A stretch of 64,000 bases of DNA from Hyphomicrobiales bacterium (GTDB lineage Bacteria; Pseudomonadota; Alphaproteobacteria; Rhizobiales; Rhizobiaceae): positions 62,001 through 126,000 of the forward strand of contig UCLB01000011.1 in the NCBI GenBank assembly GCA_900473205.1, written 5' to 3'. Shown piece by piece: positions 48,880 to 56,796 of this stretch. The position numbers and the translations under genes were made by a program. The notes beneath the pieces are model-generated. The model searched no databases. It was not told the DNA's origin and saw only the letters and a list, made by a program, of their open reading frames with translations. Each line of letters begins with the position of its first letter. Positions within the stretch are counted from its first letter, which is position 1.

Positions 48880-49597
48880 TCAGACAGGGTCGAAAACGAT
48901 CAATTCCTCAAAATGCTCCATATCGCTGAATTCACAGAATGCTGGCGGGCGCATTTCCAGAACCGGAACGGCAGACCGCAACTGCTCAAGGCTTTCATCC
49001 AGCATTCTTTGCCAGCGCGGCAGGCATCCGGGGTCGAACCAGCGCATGATATAGGCGAAGGTGATGTGGATAGGTCTCGTGGTCGGGATGGCGATAGCCG
49101 AAGATATCGGCAAAGGCATTGCGCCATTCGGCAATCGCCCGGTCATCCCCTGCCGTTGCACCTTTCAATGTCAGGCCCAGCGGTGAGAGGCGGGAAACCT
49201 GCATGGCAAAGGCGGGAAGCTGCGGAAAGGCCTGAAGTTTTTCCAGATAGAAATCCGTCATCGCTTCGATGGACGTATCGCCCGGCATCTCCTTTGGCCA
49301 ATAGGGCCAGGTGCGACGACGCTCGATGATGCCCTGAAACACCGTCATGTGCAGGCTTGAGGTGGGCGTGAAAGCCAGATGGCTGTGCGCCTCCGGCATA
49401 TCGAGAAGCTGCTTGCGGGTCTTGATGATCGCGTATTGCGTGCGCGATCCTTCCGCCAGATGACAAACGACCGTGTTTCCCGGCTCATGCAGAAATTCAC
49501 CGTTCAGATCATACCGGGTTCCGAGATGGCGCGGTGGCGCATCGTTACTGGCGGTGGAAAAGGCGGCGAGCTTCTGTGAAACGAACGGCGCGTGCAT
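48880..49597 (-). pseudogene. DUF1868 2H-phosphoesterase-like gene broken by a frameshift
   Basis: The first frame (ATG 49597, AAGGAG upstream) encodes a protein of the 2H-phosphoesterase superfamily with the first catalytic motif HMT in SSLHMTVFQG. After DHETYP the frame continues into unrelated sequence and stops at 48995. The other frame carries the expected continuation HITFAYIMRW to a stop at 48880, with pPxFCxFxDM-like PPAFCEFSDMEHFEEL. The join is near 49066-49070 and needs a two-base deletion or one-base insertion. The break falls right at the second catalytic HxT motif, so the in-frame product should be inactive. A sequencing error is possible. Confidence 0.75.
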
Positions 49598-49668
49598 GGT
49601 GCAAAGGCTCCTTGTAAGCAAGGTAGCCTCCTACTCCCGGCACGCGACACTTCAATGACAGGGCAGCG

Positions 49669-52662
49669 TCAGTGCGCTTCGTCCCAGTTGGCGGCGGCAC
49701 GGGCATCCACCTTCAGCGGCACTTTCATGTCGATAGCAGGCATGGCCGCGTTTTCCATGATCGAGACCACGACCGGCAAAGTCTTGTCGATCTCGCCCTC
49801 TTCCACCTCGAAGATCAATTCGTCATGCACCTGCAACAGCATGCGTGCAGCAAGCTTGGCCTCTTCCAGAGCCGGTTCTATGCGGATCATGGCGCGTCGG
49901 ATGATATCGGCAGCAGAGCCCTGAATGGGCGCATTGATGGCAGCGCGTTCATTGAAGGCGCGCACCGAAGGATTGGACGACTTGATTTCCGGATAGTTGA
50001 TGCGGCGACCGAAGATGGTTTCGACATAACCCTTGTCGCGCGCGATGGCCTTGGTGTTTTCCATATAGTCGCGAATGCCGGGGAATCGCTCGAAATACTT
50101 CTTGATGTATTCGCCAGCTTCCGAGCGCCCGATGCTGAGCTGGTTGGCGAGACCGAAAGAAGAAATGCCGTAGATAATGCCGAAGTTGATGGCCTTGGCA
50201 CGGCGGCGCACTTCAGACGGCATGCCTTCAACGGGAACGCCGAACATTTCCGACGCCGTCATGGCGTGGATGTCGATGCCGTTTTCAAAGGCGTTTCTCA
50301 GCTGCGGAATATCGGCGACATGGGCGAGAACGCGAAGCTCGATCTGGCTGTAGTCGGCAGACAGAAGCTTGTTGCCGGGCGTGGACACAAAGGCCGTGCG
50401 GATCTTGCGGCCTTCTGCGGTGCGCACCGGAATGTTCTGAAGATTGGGCTCTGACGAGGACAGGCGACCGGTGGTGGTCGATGCCAGCGAATAGGAGGTG
50501 TGGACCCGCTTCGTATCGGCATGGATATAGCCGGGAAGCGCATCCGTATAGGTGGATTTGAGCTTGGTCAGCTGACGCCAGTCCACGATCTTGCGCGGCA
50601 GTTCGGCGCCTTCGGCGGCCAGATCTTCCAGAACCTGCGCCGAGGTGGACCATTGCCCGGTCTTGGTTTTGGAGCCACCCGGAAGCCCCATTCTGCCGAA
50701 CAGAATATCGCCCAGCTGCTTGGGCGAGCCGATGTTGAACTTTTCGCCTGCAAGCTCGTAAATCTCTTCTTCGAAGGCAGCAGCCTTTTGCGCAAGTTCT
50801 CCAGAAAGACGCGACAGGATTTGCCGGTCGACGGTGATGCCGCGCTCTTCCATGCGGGCGAGGACCGGCAGCAGCGGGCGTTCCAGCCGCTCATAGACGG
50901 CGGTCAGGCGGTCGGCCACGAGGCGCGACTTCAGCACCATCCACAAACGCAACGTGACATCGGCATCTTCCGCGGCATAGGCGGTTGCCTTGTCGATATC
51001 GACGAAATCGAAGGTGACGCCCGATTTGCCGGAGCCTGCGACATCCTTGTAAGCAATCGGCGTGTGACCGAGCCAGCGTTCGGACAGGGCATCCATACCG
51101 TGCAGGCCCTTGCCCGCCTCCAGCACATAGGACATCAGCATCGTATCATCGAAACTCTGCATGGTGATGCCGAGTCGCTTGACCAGCAGATAGTCATATT
51201 TCAGGTTTTGTGCGACCTTGAGAACGGCCGGGTCTTCCAAAAGTGCCTTCAACCGATCCAGCGCATCGCGTGCCGGTATCTGATCAGGAGCGAGCTTGAT
51301 GCCATCGCTGAACAGATCTCCGCCCGAACCGGTCTTGTGGGAGATCGGCACGTAGGCGGCGATGATCTCCGCGCCTGTCGCATCCTTGCGGTTATTGGCA
51401 ACCGCCAGCGAAAAGCCAACCAGTTCGGCCTGCATCGGATCAAGCGAGGTGGTTTCCGTATCGAAGGCAACAACGCCGGTTTCCCGCGCCATGGCCACCC
51501 AGCGATCCAGCTCTTCCACCGTGCGGATGGTCTGATAGGCGGTAATATCGATCTTGGCAGCGGAAAAAATGGCTTCGCGGCTGGAGGCAAGCGCGGATGG
51601 CGTGCTGCCTTCCAGTTTCGAGGCAATGGCAGAGGCGTTTTCGACCGCGCTCTCATCCAGCGATGTGGCCTTGTCGCCTGCGGGCTCTGCCGGTACCCCA
51701 TCCAGATCAGGGCCGTGCGCCTGCGCGCCGCGTTCCACCGGAACATTGGCAGCGTCGATGGCAGCGGCATCCGCGCCGGTGGTTTCGGCCACGCGACGGG
51801 TGAGCGTGGTGAATTCCATGGCCTTCAGGAAGGCGATGAGCTTGGGGCCGTCCTGCGGCTCCAGCGTCAGCGCATCCAGCGGCAGTTCCAGCGGCACATC
51901 GGTTCTGAGCGCCACGAGCTGCCGTGAAAGCCGTGCCAGTTCCGCATTGGCAACAATGTTTTCGCGGCGCTTCTGCTGCTTGATTTCGCCAGCACGTTCC
52001 AGCAGCGTATCGAGATCGCCATATTCACCCAGCAACTGCGCCGCCGTCTTCGGGCCGATACCGGGAATGCCGGGAATGTTATCGGTCGAGTCGCCGGTCA
52101 TGGCTTGCAGGTCGATCATCTTTTCGGGCGCAACGCCCCATTTTTCGATGACATCTGGCACGCCGATCTGCTTGTCCTTCATCGCGTCGTACATATGCAC
52201 ATTGGCAGTGACGAGCTGCATCAGGTCCTTGTCGGATGAAATGATCGTCACATCCGCGCCGATGGCCTCGGCCTGACGAGCGTAAGTGGCGATGATATCA
52301 TCCGCTTCAAACCCTTCCGTCTCGATGCAGGGCAGGTTGAAGGCGCGGGTTGCGTGGCGGATCAGGCCGAATTGCGGCACCAGATCTTCCGGCGGTGCGG
52401 AGCGGTTGGCCTTGTAGAGATCGTAAAGCTCATTGCGGAAGGTTTTCGAAGAATAGTCAAAAATAACAGCGAAATGCGTGGGCGTCACGCCGACATCGGT
52501 GTTGCGCGCATCCTTCAACAGCTTCCACAGCATGTTGCAGAAACCGGACACGGCATTGACCGGCAATCCATCCGATTTGCGGTTGAGCGCGGGAATGGCA
52601 TGGAACGCCCGGAAGATGAAACCGGAGCCGTCTACGAGGAAGAGGTGATCGCCTTTTTTCAT
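49669..52662 (-). CDS. polA: DNA polymerase I
   Basis: A 997-residue repair and Okazaki-fragment polymerase. The 5'-3' exonuclease domain (1 to about 290) starts HLFLVDGSGFIFRAFHA and has GFEADDIIATYA and IPGIPGIGPKTAAQLL. A linker rich in Ala and Pro follows. The 3'-5' exonuclease is intact (FDTETTSLD, YAAEDADVTL). The polymerase domain has SADYSQIELRVLAH, RRAKAINFGIIYGIS and QVHDELIFE. ATG 52662 matches the family start MKKGDH; ATG 52671 is also possible. The frame extends to 52761 without homology. Confidence 0.97.
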   Translation of the reverse strand: MKKGDHLFLVDGSGFIFRAFHAIPALNRKSDGLPVNAVSGFCNMLWKLLKDARNTDVGVTPTHFAVIFDYSSKTFRNELYDLYKANRSAPPEDLVPQFGLIRHATRAFNLPCIETEGFEADDIIATYARQAEAIGADVTIISSDKDLMQLVTANVHMYDAMKDKQIGVPDVIEKWGVAPEKMIDLQAMTGDSTDNIPGIPGIGPKTAAQLLGEYGDLDTLLERAGEIKQQKRRENIVANAELARLSRQLVALRTDVPLELPLDALTLEPQDGPKLIAFLKAMEFTTLTRRVAETTGADAAAIDAANVPVERGAQAHGPDLDGVPAEPAGDKATSLDESAVENASAIASKLEGSTPSALASSREAIFSAAKIDITAYQTIRTVEELDRWVAMARETGVVAFDTETTSLDPMQAELVGFSLAVANNRKDATGAEIIAAYVPISHKTGSGGDLFSDGIKLAPDQIPARDALDRLKALLEDPAVLKVAQNLKYDYLLVKRLGITMQSFDDTMLMSYVLEAGKGLHGMDALSERWLGHTPIAYKDVAGSGKSGVTFDFVDIDKATAYAAEDADVTLRLWMVLKSRLVADRLTAVYERLERPLLPVLARMEERGITVDRQILSRLSGELAQKAAAFEEEIYELAGEKFNIGSPKQLGDILFGRMGLPGGSKTKTGQWSTSAQVLEDLAAEGAELPRKIVDWRQLTKLKSTYTDALPGYIHADTKRVHTSYSLASTTTGRLSSSEPNLQNIPVRTAEGRKIRTAFVSTPGNKLLSADYSQIELRVLAHVADIPQLRNAFENGIDIHAMTASEMFGVPVEGMPSEVRRRAKAINFGIIYGISSFGLANQLSIGRSEAGEYIKKYFERFPGIRDYMENTKAIARDKGYVETIFGRRINYPEIKSSNPSVRAFNERAAINAPIQGSAADIIRRAMIRIEPALEEAKLAARMLLQVHDELIFEVEEGEIDKTLPVVVSIMENAAMPAIDMKVPLKVDARAAANWDEAH

Positions 52663-52834
52663 GGGAAGCATGGATAGCGCGGGCCTGTGTTGGCGTCCAT
52701 AGAAAGTTCTTGAAGGATTGGACCAACCCACTGTTTCCGGGACACGCAAAGCCGGGTTCAAACCTCACCATAACGTTACAAATTTGTAATCCGGGCTTCC
52801 CTTGAAAAGCCGCATTTGCAGCCTCATTTCTTGG

Positions 52835-52977
52835 AGGACGGCGACTGATCACGCCGTGTCTGATAGCTGGCTCGTCCCCCGCCGCGTCAGACCGGACAAA
52901 GGCCTACCCCCCTCTCCGGGCCTTTGTCCCTCAATATAAACGCCATGGCCGTCCCCTCCCGGCCATGGCGTTTTTTT
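52835..52977 (+). ncRNA. Small RNA between polA and marR, alpha-r7 (Smr7C)-like
   Basis: Three successive plus-strand hairpins fill this gap: about 52837-52860 (GACGGCG / CGCCGTGTC), 52894-52929 (GGACAAAGGCC / GGCCTTTGTCC) and 52941-52970 (CGCCATGGCCG / CGGCCATGGCG). The last is followed by seven T and is a strong terminator. Loops two and three are pyrimidine-rich (CCCCCCTCTCC and TCCCCTCC) and could pair with ribosome-binding sites. TTGAAA at 52802-52807 may be a -35. From memory, Smr7C of Sinorhizobium meliloti lies between polA and a MarR gene, exactly this context. The 5' end is approximate. Confidence 0.72.
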
Positions 52978-53039
52978 ATGGTCTCAACCTACCCTTTTTC
53001 CTGCGCCGCATGCTTCGCGAAAGCCTGGATACCTACATA

Positions 53040-53050
53040 GCATGATATGC
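53040..53050. promoter_or_regulatory. Possible MarR operator palindrome
   Basis: GCAT-GAT-ATGC lies 44 bases before the marR start. MarR proteins often bind short palindromes at their own promoter, but this one is small and could be chance. Confidence 0.25.
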
Positions 53051-53093
53051 AATTGCGGTGACCGTATCGCCGCCCGCCCGGGACAAGGATGAG

Positions 53094-53537
53094 ATGCGTT
53101 TTTCGCGAAACGATTCGGCCACCTATCTTGCCGCCCAGCTGGCAAAGACCTTTGCAAAGGCGCTGAACAAGCGCGCTGCCGCACTCGGTTTTTCGCCGGG
53201 TCAATTTCCCATATTGCTGGAACTCTGGCACGAAGACGGCTTGACGCAGCGGCAATTGCTGGACCGGGTCGATGTTGAGCAGGCGACGCTTGCCAACACT
53301 CTTGCCCGCATGGAGCGTGACGGGTTGATTGAACGCAAACCGCACCCCAGAGACCGGCGCGCGCAGATCATCGAACTCACGGAACGTGGCCGTGAGCTAG
53401 AATTGCAGGCGATTTCCGCTTCCAAGGCAACCGATGATGCCATGCTTGGCGGGCTGCTGAAATTCGAGCGGCAGTTGCTGCTGGAATATATAGGCCGCGC
53501 CGTCGAGGCCGCCAAAGCCTCCGACCAAAAGGCCTGA
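53094..53537 (+). CDS. MarR family transcriptional regulator
   Basis: A 147-residue winged-helix regulator. The fold is visible as a first helix (SATYLAAQLAKTFAKALNKRA), the helix-turn-helix LTQRQLLDRVDVEQATLANTLARMERDGLIERKP and the wing DRRAQIIELTERG. A long C-terminal helix completes the dimer interface. ATG 53094 follows AAGGATGAG; the frame also opens with GTG 53058. The target is unknown; the M20 peptidase gene 73 bases downstream may be co-transcribed. Confidence 0.9.
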   Translation: MRFSRNDSATYLAAQLAKTFAKALNKRAAALGFSPGQFPILLELWHEDGLTQRQLLDRVDVEQATLANTLARMERDGLIERKPHPRDRRAQIIELTERGRELELQAISASKATDDAMLGGLLKFERQLLLEYIGRAVEAAKASDQKA

Positions 53538-53610
53538 GGTGATTTTCCGGCTCGAAACCGGACGACCTTTGCTCTATCCTGCGCCAATCTTTGCATGACA
53601 GGATCGCGTA

Positions 53611-55002
53611 ATGACAGACATATCCCCCGTTCTCTCGGCGGTTGACGACAATCTCAACGCCAGTCTCGACAGACTTTTCGAACTCGTCCGCCTGAAATCC
53701 ATTTCGACAGACCCGGCTTACAAGGCCGAATGCCGCAAGGCCGCCGACTGGCTGGTTCGCGATCTGACGAGCATCGGCTTCAAGGCCTCGGTGCGCGACA
53801 CCGCCGGTCACCCCATGGTCGTTGCCCATCACGATGGCGCAACGCCGGATGCACCGCATGTGCTGTTTTACGGTCATTACGATGTCCAGCCCGTCGACCC
53901 CATCGCGCTTTGGGACAACGAGCCCTTCGATCCGGCGTTGAAAGACATCGGCGAAGGCCGGCAGATCATCACCGGTCGCGGTACATCGGATGACAAGGGT
54001 CAGTTGATGACCTTCGTCGAAGCCTGCCGTGCCTACAAGCAGGTTCACGGTTCGCTGCCACTGCGCATCACCATTCTCTTCGAAGGTGAAGAGGAATCCG
54101 GTTCGCCTTCGCTCAAGCCTTTCCTTGATGCCAATGCCGACGAGTTGAAGGCGGATTATGCGCTGGTGTGCGACACCAGCATGTGGGACCGCGAAACACC
54201 CGCGATTGCTGCTGCACTGCGTGGTCTCGTCGGCGAAGAGATCGTCATCACCGGTGCTGACCGCGACCTTCATTCCGGCCTGTTCGGTGGGGCGGCTGCC
54301 AACCCGATCCATATTCTGACGTCCATTCTGGCTGGTCTTCATGACGAGACGGGCCGCATCACGCTGCCCGGCTTTTACGATGGCGTCGAGGAAACCCCAG
54401 CCAATATCAAGGCATCCTGGGACAATCTGGGGCGCACCGCCGAATCATTCCTCGGCGAAGTCGGTCTTTCCCTCCCTTCGGGTGAAAAAGGCCGCTCGGT
54501 TCTGGAACTGACCTGGGCACGCCCGACCGCTGAGGTTAACGGCATCATCGGCGGTTATACCGGCGAAGGTTTCAAGACGGTGATTGCGGCCAAGGCATCC
54601 GCCAAGGTGTCTTTCCGTCTGGTCGGCAACCAAGATCCTGCCGCCATCCGCGAAAGCTTCCGCGCCTATGTCCGCTCGAAAATTCCGGCCGACTGCTCGG
54701 TGGATTTTCATGAGCATGGCGGTTCGCCCGCAATTCAGCTGTCTTATGATTCGCCAGCGCTGACAAAAGCCAAGAGCGCGCTGTCCGATGAGTGGGCCAA
54801 GCCCGCCGTCGTCATCGGCATGGGCGGATCGATCCCCATCGTTGGCGATTTCCAGACCATGCTCGGCATGGATTCGCTGATGATCGGCTTCGGTCTGACG
54901 GATGACCGCATTCATTCGCCCAACGAGAAGTACGACCTGCAATCGTTCCACAAGGGCATCCGCTCATGGGTGCGAATTCTCTCTGCGCTGAGCGCCAAAT
55001 AA
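53611..55002 (+). CDS. M20/M25/M40 family metallo-dipeptidase
   Basis: A 463-residue zinc peptidase of the CNDP-like branch. Metal ligands and catalytic residues are visible: GHYDVQP (His, Asp), GRGTSDDKGQ (bridging Asp), EGEEESGSP (catalytic Glu pair), CDTSMW (Asp) and HSPNEKYD (His). The lid domain carries GADRDLHSGLFGG. It probably cleaves dipeptides or removes N-terminal amino acids in the cytosol. A strong terminator follows. Confidence 0.92.
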   Translation: MTDISPVLSAVDDNLNASLDRLFELVRLKSISTDPAYKAECRKAADWLVRDLTSIGFKASVRDTAGHPMVVAHHDGATPDAPHVLFYGHYDVQPVDPIALWDNEPFDPALKDIGEGRQIITGRGTSDDKGQLMTFVEACRAYKQVHGSLPLRITILFEGEEESGSPSLKPFLDANADELKADYALVCDTSMWDRETPAIAAALRGLVGEEIVITGADRDLHSGLFGGAAANPIHILTSILAGLHDETGRITLPGFYDGVEETPANIKASWDNLGRTAESFLGEVGLSLPSGEKGRSVLELTWARPTAEVNGIIGGYTGEGFKTVIAAKASAKVSFRLVGNQDPAAIRESFRAYVRSKIPADCSVDFHEHGGSPAIQLSYDSPALTKAKSALSDEWAKPAVVIGMGGSIPIVGDFQTMLGMDSLMIGFGLTDDRIHSPNEKYDLQSFHKGIRSWVRILSALSAK

Positions 55003-55008
55003 CAACAA

Positions 55009-55042
55009 AAAAGCGCCGCCCGCTTTTGCGAGTGGCGCTTTT
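55009..55042 (+). terminator. Terminator of the M20 peptidase gene
   Basis: AAAAGCGCC and GGCGCTTTT form the stem with a 16-base loop, seven bases after the stop codon. Confidence 0.8.
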
Positions 55043-55064
55043 GATGACTGTAACAGGTCATGAA

Positions 55065-55230
55065 AAACAAAAAGGCCGGGCAAGCCCGACCTTTCCTTCC
55101 GTTTCAGCAGCAGTGCCAGTACATCCGTGGTCAAGGCGCATAAAACGGTTTGGTGTCTCAGCACGGCGCCAACTTAAGTTGCTGTCGCTCGCGTCTTCCG
55201 AAACATGATTGCTCTGCTTTGGTTAATCTT
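55065..55230 (-). ncRNA. Candidate minus-strand small transcript with orphan terminator
   Basis: At about 55072-55092 the minus strand has AGGTCGGG-CTTG-CCCGGCCT followed by TTTTTGTTTTT, a good intrinsic terminator. No minus-strand gene precedes it, because cspA has its own terminator at 55389-55416. A TTGAAA near 55260 and GTTAAC near 55233 could be promoter parts. This suggests a short RNA in the 454-base gap. Its ends and nature are unknown; no convincing peptide is encoded. Confidence 0.35.
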
Positions 55231-55238
55231 TGGTTAAC
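55223..55238 (+). promoter_or_regulatory. CtrA-type binding site TTAA-N7-TTAAC
   Basis: The sequence TTAATCTTTGGTTAAC matches the full alphaproteobacterial CtrA consensus TTAA-N7-TTAAC without mismatch. It lies at the presumed promoter of the candidate minus-strand transcript. Confidence 0.5.
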
Positions 55239-55388
55239 ACACCAGCCGCAGCCACGTCGTTTCAAATCTCTTTGTCGGAGACCGCTGAAACACTCATGAA
55301 CCCTATATCGTGGTGGATAGTGGCCATTACAAGGCCGAGCGCGTATTTTTTTAGAATGTCAAAATATAGAGAAGCAAACCGGCAAAGA

Positions 55389-55416
55389 AAAAGGCCGGGC
55401 GAACCCGGCCTTTCCA
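55389..55416 (-). terminator. Intrinsic terminator of cspA
   Basis: AAAGGCCGGG-TTCG-CCCGGCCTTT with TTTTTC following on the minus strand, about 40 bases beyond the cspA stop. Confidence 0.88.
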
Positions 55417-55456
55417 ACTTGCGTCAACTCGGCTCAAGAGCCGACCAAAGCTTCAA

Positions 55457-55666
55457 TTAAGCAGCAACGATGCTGTCTGCAGACATCTTGCCCGAACGGC
55501 GGTCCTGAACGAGTTCGTAGGTGATCTTCTGACCATCCTTGAGGCCGTTCAGGCCAGCGCGCTCAACTGCGGAGATGTGAACGAAAACGTCCTGTGCGCC
55601 ATCATCAGGCTGAATGAAGCCGTAGCCCTTGGTTGCGTTGAACCACTTTACTGTACCAGTCGCCAT
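55457..55666 (-). CDS. cspA: Cold-shock protein, CspA family
   Basis: A 69-residue single-domain RNA chaperone with both RNA-binding motifs, KGYGFIQ (RNP1) and VFVHISAVE (RNP2), ending [15 protein letters not shown] precedes the ATG. Between the cspA start and the sRNA end at 55973 lie about 300 bases without an ORF; part of this is probably the long 5' leader usual for cold-shock genes, and a TTCACATC / GATGTGAA hairpin occurs at 55920-55953. Confidence 0.95.
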   Translation of the reverse strand: MATGTVKWFNATKGYGFIQPDDGAQDVFVHISAVERAGLNGLKDGQKITYELVQDRRSGKMSADSIVAA

Positions 55667-55972
55667 AACGATGTTCCTTCCGTTGGCAAATTACGTTTGC
55701 ACTGAAATTCAGCGCGGGTGTTCTCGAATTTGAAGGAAAGATCGTCGTTTGCGTCTAAAAGACGCCGAAGCTCTGGTCGTCAAACAAATATCGATGGCGA
55801 AACACCTAAGGTGGTGACGCCGATAAGTCAAGTTTGTTTGGTGAAGAAGCCGAAAAGCGATGCCTCGTATTTTGCCGCCACTATTTCAGTTTCGGCAGCG
55901 TTACCCTCGGCTTAGAGCTTTTCACATCCGCAGACTTCCGATCCTTGATGTGAATCTGGGAAGGCCAAAACG

Positions 55973-56095
55973 CAAAAACCCGGCGCGGGAGGAGGTGCGC
56001 CGGGTTCTTGAAACTGACTGACAACTGGGAGGAGGAGTGTTGTCAGTCCAATCGGGCGACGCTGGGAGGAGGAGTGCGTCGCTTCGATGGTTTAA
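55973..56095 (-). ncRNA. Three-hairpin anti-Shine-Dalgarno small RNA (cuckoo/alpha-r14 type)
   Basis: Read on the minus strand, three consecutive perfect hairpins each show a CCTCCTCCC-type loop. They are 56056-56082 (stem GCGACGC), 56017-56047 (stem ACTGACAAC) and 55977-56006 (stem AACCCGGCGC). The last is followed by TTTTTG and is the terminator. The loops are complementary to the ribosome-binding GGAGG sequence. This is the hallmark of the cuckoo RNA family, which includes rhizobial alpha-r14 sRNAs. A -10-like TTGTATCTT stands at about 56095-56103, so the start is near 56085-56090. Confidence 0.85.
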
Positions 56096-56211
56096 AGATA
56101 CAACAAATTCCCCTGATTAAAACACAAGACATTGCACCGCAGCATTGCGCAAAACGCATAACTAGGGTGGTTATGCTTGCCCTCATCTGCATTAACGCCT
56201 AAAGATTGCGC

Positions 56212-56670
56212 ATGAGCATCGAATCTGTCCGAAAATATTTCGCCAGCCACGCTCCAGAGATTGACGTTCTGGTTACCGAGGCAAGCTCCGCCACTGTGGC
56301 GCAGGCCGCAGAAGCCCATAATGTCGATCCGGACCAGATTGCCAAGACGATTTGTCTCAAGGCAGGCGATACGATCCTGCTCCTCGTCACCGCGGGTACC
56401 AAGCGGCTCGACAATCGAAAGTTTCGGGATCGATTCGCGACCAAGCCCCGGATGCTGGGTGGCGACGATGTGGTAGCCGTCACCGGTCATCCCATTGGGG
56501 GTGTCTGCCCCTTCGGCCTGCCCTCCCGTCTGCCTGTTTACCTTGACTTATCACTGAAAAATTATGTCGAGGTTCTGCCAGCAGCTGGCGCGACCAACGC
56601 CGCCGTTCGCATTGCGCCGGACCACATGGCCGCGTTGACGGGTGCGGAATGGGTGGACGTTTGCCAGTGA
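56212..56670 (+). CDS. YbaK/EbsC-type aminoacyl-tRNA deacylase
   Basis: A 152-residue protein of the YbaK/ProX editing family that hydrolyses mischarged aminoacyl-tRNA in trans. The fold is shown by AKTICLKAGDTILLLVTAGTKRLDNRKF, MLGGDDVVAVTGHPIGGVCPFGLP and the final NAAVRIAPDHM. The conserved lysine lies in AKTICLK. ATG 56212 is taken over TTG 56206. It is monocistronic, between the sRNA and the PBP gene. Confidence 0.88.
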   Translation: MSIESVRKYFASHAPEIDVLVTEASSATVAQAAEAHNVDPDQIAKTICLKAGDTILLLVTAGTKRLDNRKFRDRFATKPRMLGGDDVVAVTGHPIGGVCPFGLPSRLPVYLDLSLKNYVEVLPAAGATNAAVRIAPDHMAALTGAEWVDVCQ

Positions 56671-56693
56671 CGGCAACGTGAAGTTTACGTTCT

Positions 56694-56708
56694 TTAACCC
56701 CACCTTAA
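56694..56708. promoter_or_regulatory. CtrA-like site TTAA-N7-TTAA upstream of the PBP gene
   Basis: TTAACCCCACCTTAA lies 89 bases before the PBP start. It keeps both TTAA half-sites and the seven-base spacer but lacks the final C. Support is moderate because the motif is short. Confidence 0.35.
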
Positions 56709-56796
56709 ATCGCCGCATTTAAGCTTCATCGGGAAGAAACGACGATCAGGAGCAGCGAATAGCGCCGCCAAAACATCATGGAGCGATTTCCCGAAG

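Noticed and set aside
54964-55164. Minus-strand frame of 66 codons after the M20 gene
   Set aside because: It reads through two terminator hairpins and overlaps the peptidase coding end; it lacks a ribosome site.
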